DNA of 64,000 bases from Modestobacter muralis (GTDB lineage: Bacteria > Actinomycetota > Actinomycetes > Mycobacteriales > Geodermatophilaceae). The notes under the pieces were generated by a model. It saw only the letters and a list, made by a program, of their open reading frames with translations. It was not told the DNA's origin and made no database searches. The position numbers and the translations under genes are program-made. The DNA lies in the NCBI RefSeq assembly GCF_010682105.1, contig NZ_JAAGWH010000013.1:434001-498000 (forward strand), in the 5' to 3' direction. Each line of letters starts with the position of its first letter. The first letter of the stretch is position 1. Below, piece by piece: positions 48,478 to 59,318 of the stretch.

Positions 48478-48625
48478 GAACGACCAGACGGGTGACCGTC
48501 TTGGACGCCACGCCGGGGCAGTGACCAGCTGCCCGGCGTGGCGACCGCCCCGGCGATGACTTCTGACTCGCTGGTTGACCTGGGCATTTGTCCACCGCTG
48601 TGCATCGACTTGTGGAGAACCAGAC

Positions 48626-51094
<2,469 letters not shown>

Positions 51095-51104
51095 GGTGGG
51101 GCGG

Positions 51105-51251
51105 ATGCCAGGTCGGGTCCCGGGACGACGACGTCCTGGCCCCGCCCTGCGCGACGACCACCGCACCGACCGCGTCGCCGTCCCCTCCCGGACGGCGCCG
51201 GTCGGTGAAGCAACGCGGCGAGGGCCGCAGGCGGACAGGAGACTGGGATGA
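51105..51251 (+). CDS. Possible short leader ORF before DUF3566
   Basis: 48 codons, Arg-rich, starting 7 nt after a -10 hexamer and ending in ATGA overlap with the DUF3566 start. No family is recognised and coding character cannot be proved at this length. It could be a coupled leader peptide or an accidental frame. Confidence 0.3.
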   Translation: MPGRVPGRRRPGPALRDDHRTDRVAVPSRTAPVGEATRRGPQADRRLG

Positions 51252-52138
51252 GCGACCGGGCGCGTAGTTCGGTGCGTACCGACTCCCGTGAGGGGTCGGG
51301 AACGGCCGACGCGGAGCCGGCCGGCGCCTCCCAGGTCAGCGACGTGCCCGAGCAGGCACCCGCCACCTCCGGCGGACCGGACGGCGCCGCGGCGGAGACC
51401 CCGGCGTCCCCGGTGGCGGGCGGGTCCACCGCCGCGACGGCCCGTCCGCTCGCCGGGCAGCCCACGCCGGCGGACGACGCCCGCGCGGCCGCCGCCGCCA
51501 CGCCGCCGGTGCCCCCGGCGGTCCCGCCCGTGACCGGGCAGGGCAACCGGATCTCCGCCGGCGTGCGGTCGGCCGCCCGCAGCGCTGCTCCGGTCGACGC
51601 CACGCAGTCGGTCACCCTGCCCCCGGCCGGCGTCCGTCCGGCCGAGCCGACCCGCCCCGCCGAGCCGGTCCGCCCGGCTGACACCGCGCGTCCGGTGGAG
51701 GCGCCGCGGGCCGCGGCCGGCCCCCGGACCGCCGGTGACGGGACCCGCCAGGCCACCAAGGGCCGACGCGGCCCGCGCCGGGCCCGGCTGCAGCTGCGGC
51801 ACATCGACACCTGGTCGGCGCTGAAGATCTCGCTGGTCGTGTCCATCGCGCTGTTCTTCGTGTGGATGGTCGCCGTCGGTGTCCTCTACGGGGTGCTGAG
51901 CGGGCTCGGCGTCTTCGACAGCGTCAACGACCTCATCGGCCAGGTCAGCACCTCCAGCGGTGGTGCGGCCACCGAGTCCTTCACGATCACCGCCGGCCTG
52001 GTGTTCACCGGCGCCGCCGTGATCGGCGCGGTGAACATCCTGCTGCTGACCGCGCTGTGCACCGTCGGGACGTTCGTCTACAACGTGTGCTCCGACCTGG
52101 TGGGCGGCCTCGAGCTCACCCTCGCCGAGCGCGACTGA
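51248..52138 (+). CDS. DUF3566 transmembrane protein
   Basis: 296 residues. The first 175 are Ala/Pro/Thr/Glu-rich and probably disordered. The DUF3566 domain is C-terminal (about 180-296) with RRARLQLRHIDTWSALKISLVVSIALFFVWMVAVGVLYGVL, a membrane helix, an extracytoplasmic loop and a second helix (GAAVIGAVNILLLTALCTVGTFVYNVCSDLVGGLELTLAERD). Function unknown; always beside gyrA in actinobacteria. The ATG follows GACAGGAGACTGGG. Followed by a short stop-linked palindrome and a strong terminator. Confidence 0.9.
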   Translation: MSDRARSSVRTDSREGSGTADAEPAGASQVSDVPEQAPATSGGPDGAAAETPASPVAGGSTAATARPLAGQPTPADDARAAAAATPPVPPAVPPVTGQGNRISAGVRSAARSAAPVDATQSVTLPPAGVRPAEPTRPAEPVRPADTARPVEAPRAAAGPRTAGDGTRQATKGRRGPRRARLQLRHIDTWSALKISLVVSIALFFVWMVAVGVLYGVLSGLGVFDSVNDLIGQVSTSSGGAATESFTITAGLVFTGAAVIGAVNILLLTALCTVGTFVYNVCSDLVGGLELTLAERD

Positions 52139-52172
52139 CGACGGACCCCCTCGCCCCTCACCGAGGGGGCCG
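52136..52172 (+). repeat. Stop-codon-linked palindrome, copy 10 (DUF3566, inner arm deleted)
   Basis: Opens TGACGACGGACCCCCTCGCC and closes GAGGGGGCC after only four intervening bases, so the inner arm of the element is missing. Confidence 0.65.
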
Positions 52173-52176
52173 AGGG

Positions 52177-52207
52177 CCCTGGAGCCCCCCGTCCGGGGGC
52201 TCCAGGG
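52177..52207 (+). terminator. Terminator after DUF3566
   Basis: CCCTGGAGCCCCC (52177-52189) pairs perfectly with GGGGGCTCCAGGG (52195-52207), loop CGTCC. Confidence 0.88.
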
Positions 52208-52234
52208 GGCCAGGTAAGCTGTTCATCGGTTCAC

Positions 52235-52308
52235 GGGCGTGTAGCTCAGGCGGTTAGAGCGCATCCCTGATAAGGATGAGGTCGGAGGTTCAAGTCCTCC
52301 CACGCCCA
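52235..52308 (+). tRNA. tRNA-Ile(GAT)
   Basis: 74 nt. Acceptor stem GGGCGTG/CACGCCC, anticodon arm CATCC-CTGATAA-GGATG with GAT at 52269-52271, T arm with GGTTCAAGTCC. No encoded CCA. It lies in the conserved gyrA-downstream position. Confidence 0.97.
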
Positions 52309-52424
52309 CCCGTGCACCGACGGCGGAGAGAGACCCGGACCTGCTGGTCCGGTCCACCCCGCCCGAGGTCCCCCCGAGCGGTCACCAGCACCGCGGTGAC
52401 GACCACAGTCCGAGGAGGTCACGC

Positions 52425-52568
52425 GTGCTGAAGAAGCTGGTGGTGGCAGCACTCGCTGCCGGTACCGTCGTGGCAGTACGCAAGCGCACGGCCGCCAAGG
52501 GCGAGGCCGACCTCTGGGCCCAGGCCACCAGCGGCCCGGACGCGGTCAGCACCCCCCGCTCGTCCTGA
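52425..52568 (+). CDS. DLW-39 family micro-protein
   Basis: 47 residues from a GTG with a perfect AGGAGG site. It has an N-terminal hydrophobic stretch (KKLVVAALAAGTVVAV), a basic RKRTAAKG patch and the family signature ADLWAQAT. The family is a short actinobacterial protein of unknown role found near gyrA. It lies between the tRNA-Ile and tRNA-Ala genes. Confidence 0.82.
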   Translation: MLKKLVVAALAAGTVVAVRKRTAAKGEADLWAQATSGPDAVSTPRSS

Positions 52569-52610
52569 TCCACCGGCACTGAACCACCCGGTGCGCCCGC
52601 CGCGCCGCCC

Positions 52611-52683
52611 GGGGACGTAGCTCAATTGGCAGAGCACCGCCTTTGCAAGGCGGGGGTTAGGGGTTCGATTCCCCTCGTCTCCA
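52611..52683 (+). tRNA. tRNA-Ala(TGC)
   Basis: 73 nt. Acceptor GGGGACG/CGTCTCC with one G-U pair, anticodon arm CCGCC-TTTGCAA-GGCGG with TGC at 52644-52646, T arm GGGGTTCGATTCCCC. No encoded CCA. Confidence 0.97.
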
Positions 52684-52967
52684 CTCCCCGGCCCCACCAG
52701 GCCCCGCGCCGTGACGCCCGTCGCGCGGCGGGCGCGCGCCGGTAGTGGCCCGCGCAGTCGGACGGCGACCTCCGTGCACGCTGCACCAGGCCGTTGCCCT
52801 CCGGAGGCGAGCACGGTCCGGCTCCGCGGTCGCCGGTCCGTCGCGGTCGGGAGGGCCCTCCGGACGCGGCTGCGGTGCCCCGACCGTGCGTGCGCGGTCC
52901 CGCCCCGTGGGTGGCTGCACGAGCGGGCACCCAGCGGGACGGTGGCGAGGAGTGGGAGAGTGGTCGC

Positions 52968-53504
52968 GTGACTGAGCAGACTCCCGCAGCACGGCGCGCC
53001 GTCCTGCACACCAACCGTGGCGACATCGTCGTCGACCTGTTCCCCGACCACGCGCCCAAGACGGTCGCCAACTTCGCCGAGCTGGCGGAGGGCACCCGCG
53101 AGTGGACCGACCCGCGCACCCGCGAGAAGACCACCGCCAAGCTGTACGACGGCACCGTCTTCCACCGCGTCATCGACGGGTTCATGATCCAGGGTGGCGA
53201 CCCGCTCGGTCAGGGCACCGGCGGCCCGGGCTACCGCTTCGGCGACGAGTTCCACCCCGACCTGGCCTTCAACCGGCCCTACCTGCTGGCCATGGCCAAC
53301 GCCGGTCCGGGCACCAACGGGTCGCAGTTCTTCATCACCGTCACCAACACCCCGCACCTGAACAACAAGCACACGATCTTCGGTGAGGTCGTCGACGAGG
53401 CCAGCAAGAAGGTCGTCGACGCCATCGCCACGACGCCCACCTCCCGCGGCGACAAGCCGGTGGACGAGGTCGTCATCGAGTCCGTCGAGGTGCAGCGCAG
53501 CTGA
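52968..53504 (+). CDS. ppiA: Peptidyl-prolyl cis-trans isomerase, cyclophilin type
   Basis: 178 residues; catalyses proline isomerisation in the cytoplasm (no signal peptide). Cyclophilin motifs are [47 protein letters not shown] and [11 protein letters not shown], including the catalytic Arg and the Gln/Phe of the active site. The GTG at 52968 follows GAGTGGGAGAG; longer upstream frames lack support. Mycobacterial Rv0009 lies at the same place. Its stop codon overlaps the proposed CTG start of the rhomboid gene. Confidence 0.96.
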   Translation: MTEQTPAARRAVLHTNRGDIVVDLFPDHAPKTVANFAELAEGTREWTDPRTREKTTAKLYDGTVFHRVIDGFMIQGGDPLGQGTGGPGYRFGDEFHPDLAFNRPYLLAMANAGPGTNGSQFFITVTNTPHLNNKHTIFGEVVDEASKKVVDAIATTPTSRGDKPVDEVVIESVEVQRS

Positions 53505-54385
53505 GCACAGCTGAGGGCAACGGGGGCGCCGGCGCGGGAGACCCGCAGCCGGCGCCCCCCGCCCCGACCTGCTACCGGCACCCCGACCGGCCCACCGGCG
53601 TCTCCTGCGTGCGCTGCGGGCGGCCGATCTGCCCCGAGTGCATGAACCCGGCGTCGGTCGGCTTCCAGTGCCCGGACGACGTGCGGGCGGGCAACGCCGG
53701 CATACGGCAGCCCCGGCGCACCACCGGCCTCCGCGTGGCCGGACGGCGCTTCGGCCCGGTCACGCTCACCCTGATCGGGGTCAACGTGCTGGTGGCGCTG
53801 GCCACCGCCGTCTCCGCGGCGACCCAGGGGGTCAACCCGCTCCGGAGCTTCGCCTCCCCGCTGCAGAACGCCTTCGCGACCGCCCCTGTCGTCATCGACC
53901 AGGGCGAGTGGTGGCGGGTGGTCACCAGCGCCTTCACGCACGTGAGCCTGGTCCACCTGGTGTTCAACATGCTCGCGCTGCTGGTGTTCGGCTCCGAGCT
54001 CGAGCGCCAGCTCGGCCGCGGCCGGTACCTCACCCTGTACCTGGTGTCCGCCCTCGGCGGCGCCGCGGCCATCCAGCTCTTCGCCCCGCCCTACCAGGGG
54101 GTGGTGGGCGCCTCGGCGGCCATCTACGGCCTGCTGGGCGGTCTGGGCGTGCTGCTGCTGTCCCGGCGGGAGGACCTGCGGGGCCTGCTCACCCTGCTGG
54201 CCATCAACCTGGTGGTCAGCTTCCTGCCCGGCATCTCCTGGCAGGGCCATCTCGGCGGACTCGTGGCCGGCGCGCTCGTGGCCGCGGTGATGGTGCTCGG
54301 CCGGCGCAACCGCCCGGTCGTGGTCGGCGGGACGGCCCTGCTGGTCGTCGTCCTGCTGGTCCTGGTGTTCGGCGGGCTGCGCTAG
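53501..54385 (+). CDS. Rhomboid-family intramembrane serine protease with N-terminal zinc finger
   Basis: About 294 residues. An N-terminal B-box-like zinc finger ([24 protein letters not shown]) precedes six membrane helices with [24 protein letters not shown], the Ser motif GASAAIYG and the His in GHLGGLVAG. The usual GxSG is GASA, with the last Gly replaced by Ala. No ATG, GTG or TTG exists in frame upstream of the zinc finger; the only candidate is a CTG at 53501 overlapping the ppiA stop (CTGA). The GTG at 53609 would cut off part of the finger. The substrate is unknown. Confidence 0.85.
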   Translation: MSTAEGNGGAGAGDPQPAPPAPTCYRHPDRPTGVSCVRCGRPICPECMNPASVGFQCPDDVRAGNAGIRQPRRTTGLRVAGRRFGPVTLTLIGVNVLVALATAVSAATQGVNPLRSFASPLQNAFATAPVVIDQGEWWRVVTSAFTHVSLVHLVFNMLALLVFGSELERQLGRGRYLTLYLVSALGGAAAIQLFAPPYQGVVGASAAIYGLLGGLGVLLLSRREDLRGLLTLLAINLVVSFLPGISWQGHLGGLVAGALVAAVMVLGRRNRPVVVGGTALLVVVLLVLVFGGLR

Positions 54386-54410
54386 CCCCTCCCGCCGCAG
54401 GGACCAGCGG

Positions 54411-54812
54411 TCAAGAGCCGGCCCCGGCGGCGTGCAGCGCACCGGCGACCACGCCGGGGTCGGCCCCCAGCTCACGGCGCCCCAGCACGACCAGGACGGC
54501 GTCGTCCGTGCGGTCCTCCAGCTCCAGCGTGGTCGACCGCACGCCCCACCGCCGCTGGCTGCGCACCCGCGCCCGCAGCGCCGGCCAGGCGATCGCCGTG
54601 CTGCCGGTCAGCGCCCGGGCGGTGACGCCGACGGCGTCGGCCCGCAGCCGCGGCCGGACCAGCGCGTCGCGCCCCGCCAGCCCGAGCAGCAGCAGCGCGG
54701 CGCCCCCGACCAGCACCCGGCCGACCGGGTCGGCCAGCAGGGCGGTCAGCGCCAGGGCGAGCCCGGCGGCCGCGACGGCGACCGTCTCGCCGACCCGGGG
54801 CGACCACTGCAC
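54411..54812 (-). CDS. Small membrane protein with PH-like domain
   Basis: 133 residues. Two hydrophobic helices (about 8-28 and 32-50) are followed by a bacterial PH-like (PH_6-type) domain with LRADAVGVTARALTGSTAIAWPALRARV and TTLELEDRTDDAVLVVLGRRELG. It corresponds to mycobacterial Rv0010c. Function unknown. Starts with GTG and no clear ribosome site; convergent with the rhomboid gene, 25 bp apart. Confidence 0.82.
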   Translation of the reverse strand: MQWSPRVGETVAVAAAGLALALTALLADPVGRVLVGGAALLLLGLAGRDALVRPRLRADAVGVTARALTGSTAIAWPALRARVRSQRRWGVRSTTLELEDRTDDAVLVVLGRRELGADPGVVAGALHAAGAGS

Positions 54813-55438
54813 CCGGCCAGCTTCTCACCTTCGCGCGCCCGGCTGCGTCCCCCGGGCGTGGACGGGTCCGGGAGGCCCGTCCGTCCACAGACCACGCTGC
54901 TGCCGGGAGCCCGCTCCTCACCGACCACGGTCGTCCGCTCACTGCCCGAGTTGTCGACAAGGAGCCCGGACACGCCGACGAACAAGCCGTCACGCTGTTG
55001 GTTTGCGATCGCCGGGGACGGGTAGTAGAGCGCCGCCAGCCACGAGCACGCCGCCGTTTCCCACAGTTGTGTACACAGCTGGGGACGGACTTCCACGCGT
55101 GTAGTCACCTCGCTGTGCTTCCCGTCCCAGTGGTCACACCAGGGACATCCGCGCAGGTCAAGCCCGTGTGGACGGCCCTGGAGACTCCACACGCCGTGGA
55201 CAGGCCCGTGGACGGACCACGCGGCGGCCTGTGGACAGACGTCGCGGCTGTGCACAGACGGTGTCCGCGCGGACCGCCGACGAGCGCCTGACCTGCACGT
55301 TGACCACTTTGTCGACTCTGTCGCCTGGTGATCGCAGCGCTCCGGACGGTCACGATCGTCGTCCCCACATCAGGGCCCGACGGGACCGCCGCACGAGGGG
55401 CGCGGGACACGACCCAGGACGTGCGCCGAGGACGACGA
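54813..55438. other. oriC-like intergenic region upstream of the PH gene
   Basis: 626 bp with no credible gene. It carries relaxed DnaA boxes CCGTCCACA (54881-54889), CCGTCCACA (minus, 55167-55175) and CTGTCCACA (minus, 55230-55238). Also present are TTGTCGACAA (54951-54960), TTGTGTACA (55067-55075) and further near matches. Three longer stretches resemble oriC: TGTACACAGCTGGGGA (55070-55085), TCCGCGCAGGTCAAGCC (55149-55165) and TGACCTGCACGTTGACC (55289-55305). Confidence 0.6.
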
Positions 55439-55467
55439 AGGCCCCCGTCCGGAGGGGACGGGGGCCT
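55439..55467 (-). terminator. Terminator after crgA
   Basis: AGGCCCCCGTCC (55439-55450) pairs with GGACGGGGGCCT (55456-55467), a 12-bp stem with a 5-nt loop, 26 bp beyond the crgA stop. Confidence 0.82.
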
Positions 55468-55492
55468 GTCGGAGCCGTGGGGCAGGGCGCGG

Positions 55493-55765
55493 TCAGCGCC
55501 AGCGCATCGACATCACGAGACCGGCGACCATGAGGCCGAAGCCGATGCCGAAGTTCCACGCACCCAGGGAGCTCATGAGGCCGATACGGGCGCCGGCCAC
55601 GTAGTAGACGACGATCCACAGCAGACCGACGAGCATCAGCGCGACCATCAGGACGGCGTACCAGCGGGGGCTCGGTTGGACTGCGCGCGCCCGGGCGGCC
55701 GTGGAGGGGAGGACCCCCTCCGGCGGCGTGTACACCGACTTCTTGCGCACCTTCGACTTCGGCAC
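55493..55765 (-). CDS. crgA: Cell division protein CrgA
   Basis: 90 residues; a small two-helix membrane protein that recruits or tunes divisome proteins in actinobacteria. It opens PKSKVRKKSVYTPPEG, has PSPRWYAVLMVALMLVGLLWIVVYYV as helix 1, the linker GARIGLMSSLGAWNFGIGF and a second helix ending SMRWR. The GTG follows GGGAGGGAG. Divergent from the DUF881 gene, with overlapping -10 elements between them. Confidence 0.95.
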   Translation of the reverse strand: MPKSKVRKKSVYTPPEGVLPSTAARARAVQPSPRWYAVLMVALMLVGLLWIVVYYVAGARIGLMSSLGAWNFGIGFGLMVAGLVMSMRWR

Positions 55766-55817
55766 CTGCGGACTCCCTCCCGGGCCGTGGCCTGTCGCCC
55801 CGGCGTGAACTGCACCC

Positions 55818-55827
55818 AGCCTAAGCT
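55818..55827. promoter_or_regulatory. Overlapping divergent -10 elements, crgA and DUF881
   Basis: AGCCTAAGCT contains TAGGCT on the minus strand (55818-55823, toward crgA) and TAAGCT on the plus strand (55822-55827, toward DUF881). Only one of the two promoters could be occupied at a time. Confidence 0.45.
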
Positions 55828-55907
55828 GCGGGGCCAGGAGAGCGGCTCCACCATGCGGACCGGGTCACCCGATCCGGCGCCCCGCGGAGCCAGCAGGGGA
55901 GGTCGAC

Positions 55908-56654
55908 GTGCGCCGGTCGGTCGGCTCGCTGCGGGTCGACCCGTGGACGGCGCTGGTGCCCGTCGTCGCCCTCGTGGCCGGCCTCATCTTCGCCACCTCC
56001 GGCACCACGGCGCAGGGCACCGACCTGCGCGCCGGCCAGAGCTCGCAGCTGACCGACCTCATCGCCCAGCGCGAGGCCTCGGTCGCCGACCAGCAGGCGA
56101 CGCTGGCCGGCCTGCAGGCCGACGTGCAGGCGCTCACCGACCAGGCCGCCGGACGCAACGGCGCCGTCGCCGAGGCGCAGGCGCTGGGCCGAGCTGGGCT
56201 GCCCTCCGCCGGCCTCACCGCCCTCGCCGGGCCAGGGCTCACGGTCACCCTGGACGACGCCCAGCTCGGCCCCAACGGCGCGCTGCCCACCGGCGCCCGG
56301 CCCGACGACGTCGTCATCCACCAGTCCGACGTCCAGGGCGTGGTGAACGCACTGTGGGCCGCCGGCGCCGACGGGGTGTCGATCATGGGCCGGCGGCTGA
56401 CCGCCACCAGCGCGGTCATCTGCGTCGGCAACACGTTGCTGCTGCAGGGCCGCACCTACTCACCGCCCTTCGTGGTGACCGCGGTGGGCAGTGCCGGGCA
56501 GATGCGTGACCAGCTCGACGCCTCGGAGCAGGTCCGGATCCTCCGCGACGCCGCCGACCGCTACGGGCTCACCTACGACGTCCAGGAGGAGCGCGGCGTG
56601 ACGCTGGCGCCCTACGACGGCACCCTGGACATGCAGTACGCCCGCACCGACTGA
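55908..56654 (+). CDS. DUF881 membrane-anchored protein
   Basis: 248 residues. An N-terminal helix (about 13-30) anchors an extracytoplasmic part: a coiled coil (about 45-85, QREASVADQQATLAGLQADVQAL) and a DUF881 globular domain with GPGLTVTLDDA, VIHQSDVQGVVNALWAAGADGVSIMGRRLTATSAVICVGNTLLLQG. Function unknown; found near division genes in actinobacteria and Firmicutes, as here between crgA and pabA. GTG start with GGGAGG upstream. Confidence 0.92.
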   Translation: MRRSVGSLRVDPWTALVPVVALVAGLIFATSGTTAQGTDLRAGQSSQLTDLIAQREASVADQQATLAGLQADVQALTDQAAGRNGAVAEAQALGRAGLPSAGLTALAGPGLTVTLDDAQLGPNGALPTGARPDDVVIHQSDVQGVVNALWAAGADGVSIMGRRLTATSAVICVGNTLLLQGRTYSPPFVVTAVGSAGQMRDQLDASEQVRILRDAADRYGLTYDVQEERGVTLAPYDGTLDMQYARTD

Positions 56655-56766
56655 GCCGGGGGCGGGTGACGTCCGCGGGCCGGGCGTGTACACCTGGACC
56701 CGGCAGCGCGCACCCTGGCGCCCGCCGGTCCCGCCGTCGTCGTCCCCCTGGAGCCCTGAACCAGCC

Positions 56767-57459
56767 GTGAGCCTCCCTGACGCCCCTGCAGCCGGCACGG
56801 AGCCCGCACCGGTCCGTCCGGTGCTGGTCGTCGACAACTTCGACAGCTTCGTCTACAACCTCGTCCAGTACCTGGGCCAGCTGGGCGTGCCCAGCCTCGT
56901 CCGGCGCAACGACGCGGTGACCGTCGCCGAGCTCGAGGACCTCGACGTCGCCGGGGTGCTGCTCTCCCCCGGCCCCGGCACCCCCGTGGACGCCGGGGTG
57001 ACCGTGCCGATGGTGCGGGCGGCCGCCGAGGCGGGCCTGCCGGTGCTGGGCGTGTGCCTGGGCCACCAGGCCATCGCCGAGGCCTTCGGTGGCGTCGTGG
57101 GCCGTGCCCCGGAGCTGCTGCACGGCAAGACCAGCCAGGTCCTGCACGACGGCGTCGGCGTGCTCGCCGGGCTCCCCTCGCCGTTCACCGCGACCCGCTA
57201 CCACTCGCTGGCCGTCGAGGCCGACACCGTCCCCGACGAGCTCGAGGTCACCGGGCACACCCCGTCGGGGATCGTCATGGCGCTGCGGCACCGTGAGCTG
57301 CCCATCGAGGGCGTGCAGTTCCACCCCGAGTCGGTGCTCACCGAGGGCGGCCACCAGCTGCTGGCGAACTGGCTGGTCGGGTGCGGACTCGCCCCGGACC
57401 CGGCCCTCGTCGAGGCGGCCTCGGCCGCGACGCGGAGGCTCAGCACCGCGACCGTCTGA
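56767..57459 (+). CDS. pabA: Glutamine amidotransferase, anthranilate/aminodeoxychorismate synthase component II
   Basis: Supplies ammonia from glutamine for p-aminobenzoate (folate) or anthranilate synthesis. 230 residues from the GTG at 56767. Class I GATase triad: Cys in GVCLGHQAIAEAFGG, and His/Glu in VQFHPESVLTEGG; substrate segments are VDNFDSFVYNLVQYL and LLSPGPGTP. An upstream start at 56686 has no support. No component I gene is adjacent. The same gene precedes pknB in mycobacteria (Rv0013). Confidence 0.93.
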   Translation: MSLPDAPAAGTEPAPVRPVLVVDNFDSFVYNLVQYLGQLGVPSLVRRNDAVTVAELEDLDVAGVLLSPGPGTPVDAGVTVPMVRAAAEAGLPVLGVCLGHQAIAEAFGGVVGRAPELLHGKTSQVLHDGVGVLAGLPSPFTATRYHSLAVEADTVPDELEVTGHTPSGIVMALRHRELPIEGVQFHPESVLTEGGHQLLANWLVGCGLAPDPALVEAASAATRRLSTATV

Positions 57460-57469
57460 GCCGACGACG

Positions 57470-57509
57470 ACAGCGGGCCCCTCTCCCGGTCGGGAGAGGG
57501 GCCCGCTGT
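57470..57509. terminator. Bidirectional terminator between pabA and pknB
   Basis: ACAGCGGGCCCCTCTCCCG (57470-57488) pairs perfectly with its complement at 57491-57509, a 19-bp stem with only GT between the arms. Confidence 0.92.
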
Positions 57510-57524
57510 GTCACCTGTCGCGGA

Positions 57525-59318
57525 TCAGCCGCCCGGCGGGGCGCTGGTCGCCGGTGCCGAGCTCGCCGGCGGGGTGGTGGTGGGTGCCGCGGGGCTGGTG
57601 CTCGCCGGGGTGCTGCTCGGCGCCGGCTCCTCGACCGGGACCGGGACGGCGATCTGCAGCTCGACCGGGTCCTCGGCCGAGACCGGGGAGCGCGGCCCCG
57701 GGTCGGTGTCGATGACGCTCCCGGCTGCGACGGTGTCGTCCTCCCGGTTGAACTCGGTGATGAGGCCGTTGTCGATGCCGGCGCTGATCAGCCGTTCCCG
57801 GGCGGCGGCGGCGGTGAGCCCGCGGACGTCGGGCAGGTCGATCGTGCCGGTGGAGACCTTCAGCGTGATGTCGGCGTCCGGGTCGGCCTGGGTGCCGGCG
57901 GGCGGGTCGCTCTCCACGACGGTGCCCTCCGGCTGGAGGCTGTCGACCTGGTCGGTGCTGATGCTGCCGGTGAACCCGGCGGCCTCCAGCCGGTCCCGGG
58001 CGTCGGCGGTCTCCCGGCCGGCCAGGTCCGGCACGGCCAGGCTGTCGGGGCCGGCGCTCACCACGAGGGCGACCGGTGACCGCTCGGCCAGCTGGGTGCC
58101 CGATGCCGGGTCGGTGCGCACGACCTGGCCCTCGACGACCGTCGGGCTGGCCTCCTCGGTGACCTCGCCGACCGTCAGACCGGCCGACGTCAGCGCCGTC
58201 GTGGCCGCCTCCTCCGTCTGCCCGACCACGTTCGGCACCGCCACCTGGACGACGGCCGGGGTGGTGGGCTCGCGGTCGCCGCCGCTGTTGAGCACCACGA
58301 TCCCGGCGATGACCAGCCCGAGCAGCAGCAGGCCGCCGATCACCGCGGCGATGAGGGTGCGCCGCTTGCGGCGGCCGTCGTCCTGCTCGTCCCACTGGTC
58401 GTCGTACCGGCCGGCGGAGGTGGCGCCGATGATCGTGGTGCGGTCGGCGTCGCTCATCACCGGCGTGGCCTCGACCCGCTGGCCGGCGATGGCGCGCAGC
58501 AGGTCGGCGCGCATGTCGGCGGCCGACTGGTAGCGGTTGGCCGGGTTCTTGCTCATCGCCTTGAGCAGGATCGCGTCGAGGGCCGGCGGGATCTCCGGGT
58601 TGATCGACGACGGCGTCCGCGGGTCCTCGCGCACGTGCTGGTAGGCGACCGCCACGGGGGAGTCGCCGGTGAACGGCGGGGTGCCTGTGGCGAGCTCGTA
58701 GAGCAGGCAGCCGGCGGAGTAGACGTCGGAGCGGGCGTCGACGCCCTCGCCACGGGCCTGCTCGGGGGAGAGGTACTGGGCGGTCCCTATCACCGCGGCC
58801 GTCGAGGTCATCGTCGCGGCGGAGTCGGAGACCGCGCGGGCGATGCCGAAGTCCATCACCTTGACCGTGCCCTGCGGCGTGATCATGACGTTCCCGGGCT
58901 TGACGTCGCGGTGCACGATGCCGTTCCGGTGGCTGAAGTCCAGCGCCGCGCAGATGTCGGCGGTGAGCGACATGGCGCGCTCGGGCGGGAGCCGGCCCTC
59001 GGTGCGCAGCAGGTCGCGCAGCGTCTCGCCCTCGACGTACTCCATCACGATGTAGGGGGTGGCGCCGGTGGCGGTGCGGTCCTCGCCGGTGTCGTAGACG
59101 GCCACGATGGCCGGGTGGTTCAGCGACGCCGCGGCCTGGGCCTCGCGGCGGAAGCGCACCTGGGACGACGGGTCGCGGGCGAGGTCCTGGCGCAGCACCT
59201 TCACCGCGACCTCGCGGCCCAGGCGCAGGTCACGACCGCGGTGCACCTCGGCCATGCCACCCCGGCCGAGCACCCCACCGATCTCGTAGCGCTCGCCGAG
59301 CACCTGGGGGGTGGTCAT
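57525..59318 (-). CDS. pknB: Serine/threonine protein kinase PknB with PASTA domains
   Basis: Membrane kinase that senses muropeptides/lipid II and controls growth. 597 residues. The kinase domain (about 10-275) has LGRGGMAEVHRGRD, the catalytic Lys in EVAVKVL, HRDVKPGNVMI and DFGIAR; the activation loop has several Ser/Thr before GTAQYLSPEQA. One membrane helix lies near 325-347. Three PASTA repeats follow (about 360-560), then a Ser/Thr/Pro tail. The ATG follows GAGGAC. It is the last gene of the rodA-pbpA-pknA-pknB cluster. Likely targets in this window are the MurJ-linked pseudokinase and the CwlM homologue. Confidence 0.96.
   Translation of the reverse strand: MTTPQVLGERYEIGGVLGRGGMAEVHRGRDLRLGREVAVKVLRQDLARDPSSQVRFRREAQAAASLNHPAIVAVYDTGEDRTATGATPYIVMEYVEGETLRDLLRTEGRLPPERAMSLTADICAALDFSHRNGIVHRDVKPGNVMITPQGTVKVMDFGIARAVSDSAATMTSTAAVIGTAQYLSPEQARGEGVDARSDVYSAGCLLYELATGTPPFTGDSPVAVAYQHVREDPRTPSSINPEIPPALDAILLKAMSKNPANRYQSAADMRADLLRAIAGQRVEATPVMSDADRTTIIGATSAGRYDDQWDEQDDGRRKRRTLIAAVIGGLLLLGLVIAGIVVLNSGGDREPTTPAVVQVAVPNVVGQTEEAATTALTSAGLTVGEVTEEASPTVVEGQVVRTDPASGTQLAERSPVALVVSAGPDSLAVPDLAGRETADARDRLEAAGFTGSISTDQVDSLQPEGTVVESDPPAGTQADPDADITLKVSTGTIDLPDVRGLTAAAARERLISAGIDNGLITEFNREDDTVAAGSVIDTDPGPRSPVSAEDPVELQIAVPVPVEEPAPSSTPASTSPAAPTTTPPASSAPATSAPPGG

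Noticed and set aside
53609-54385. GTG 53609 as the rhomboid start
   Set aside because: It would remove the first zinc ligands (CYRHP) that are conserved with the second CxxC pair; CTG at 53501 keeps the whole finger.
56686-56766. Earlier start for pabA
   Set aside because: The extra residues are Trp/Pro/Ser-rich and unlike the family. GTG 56767 gives a normal length with GGAG upstream.
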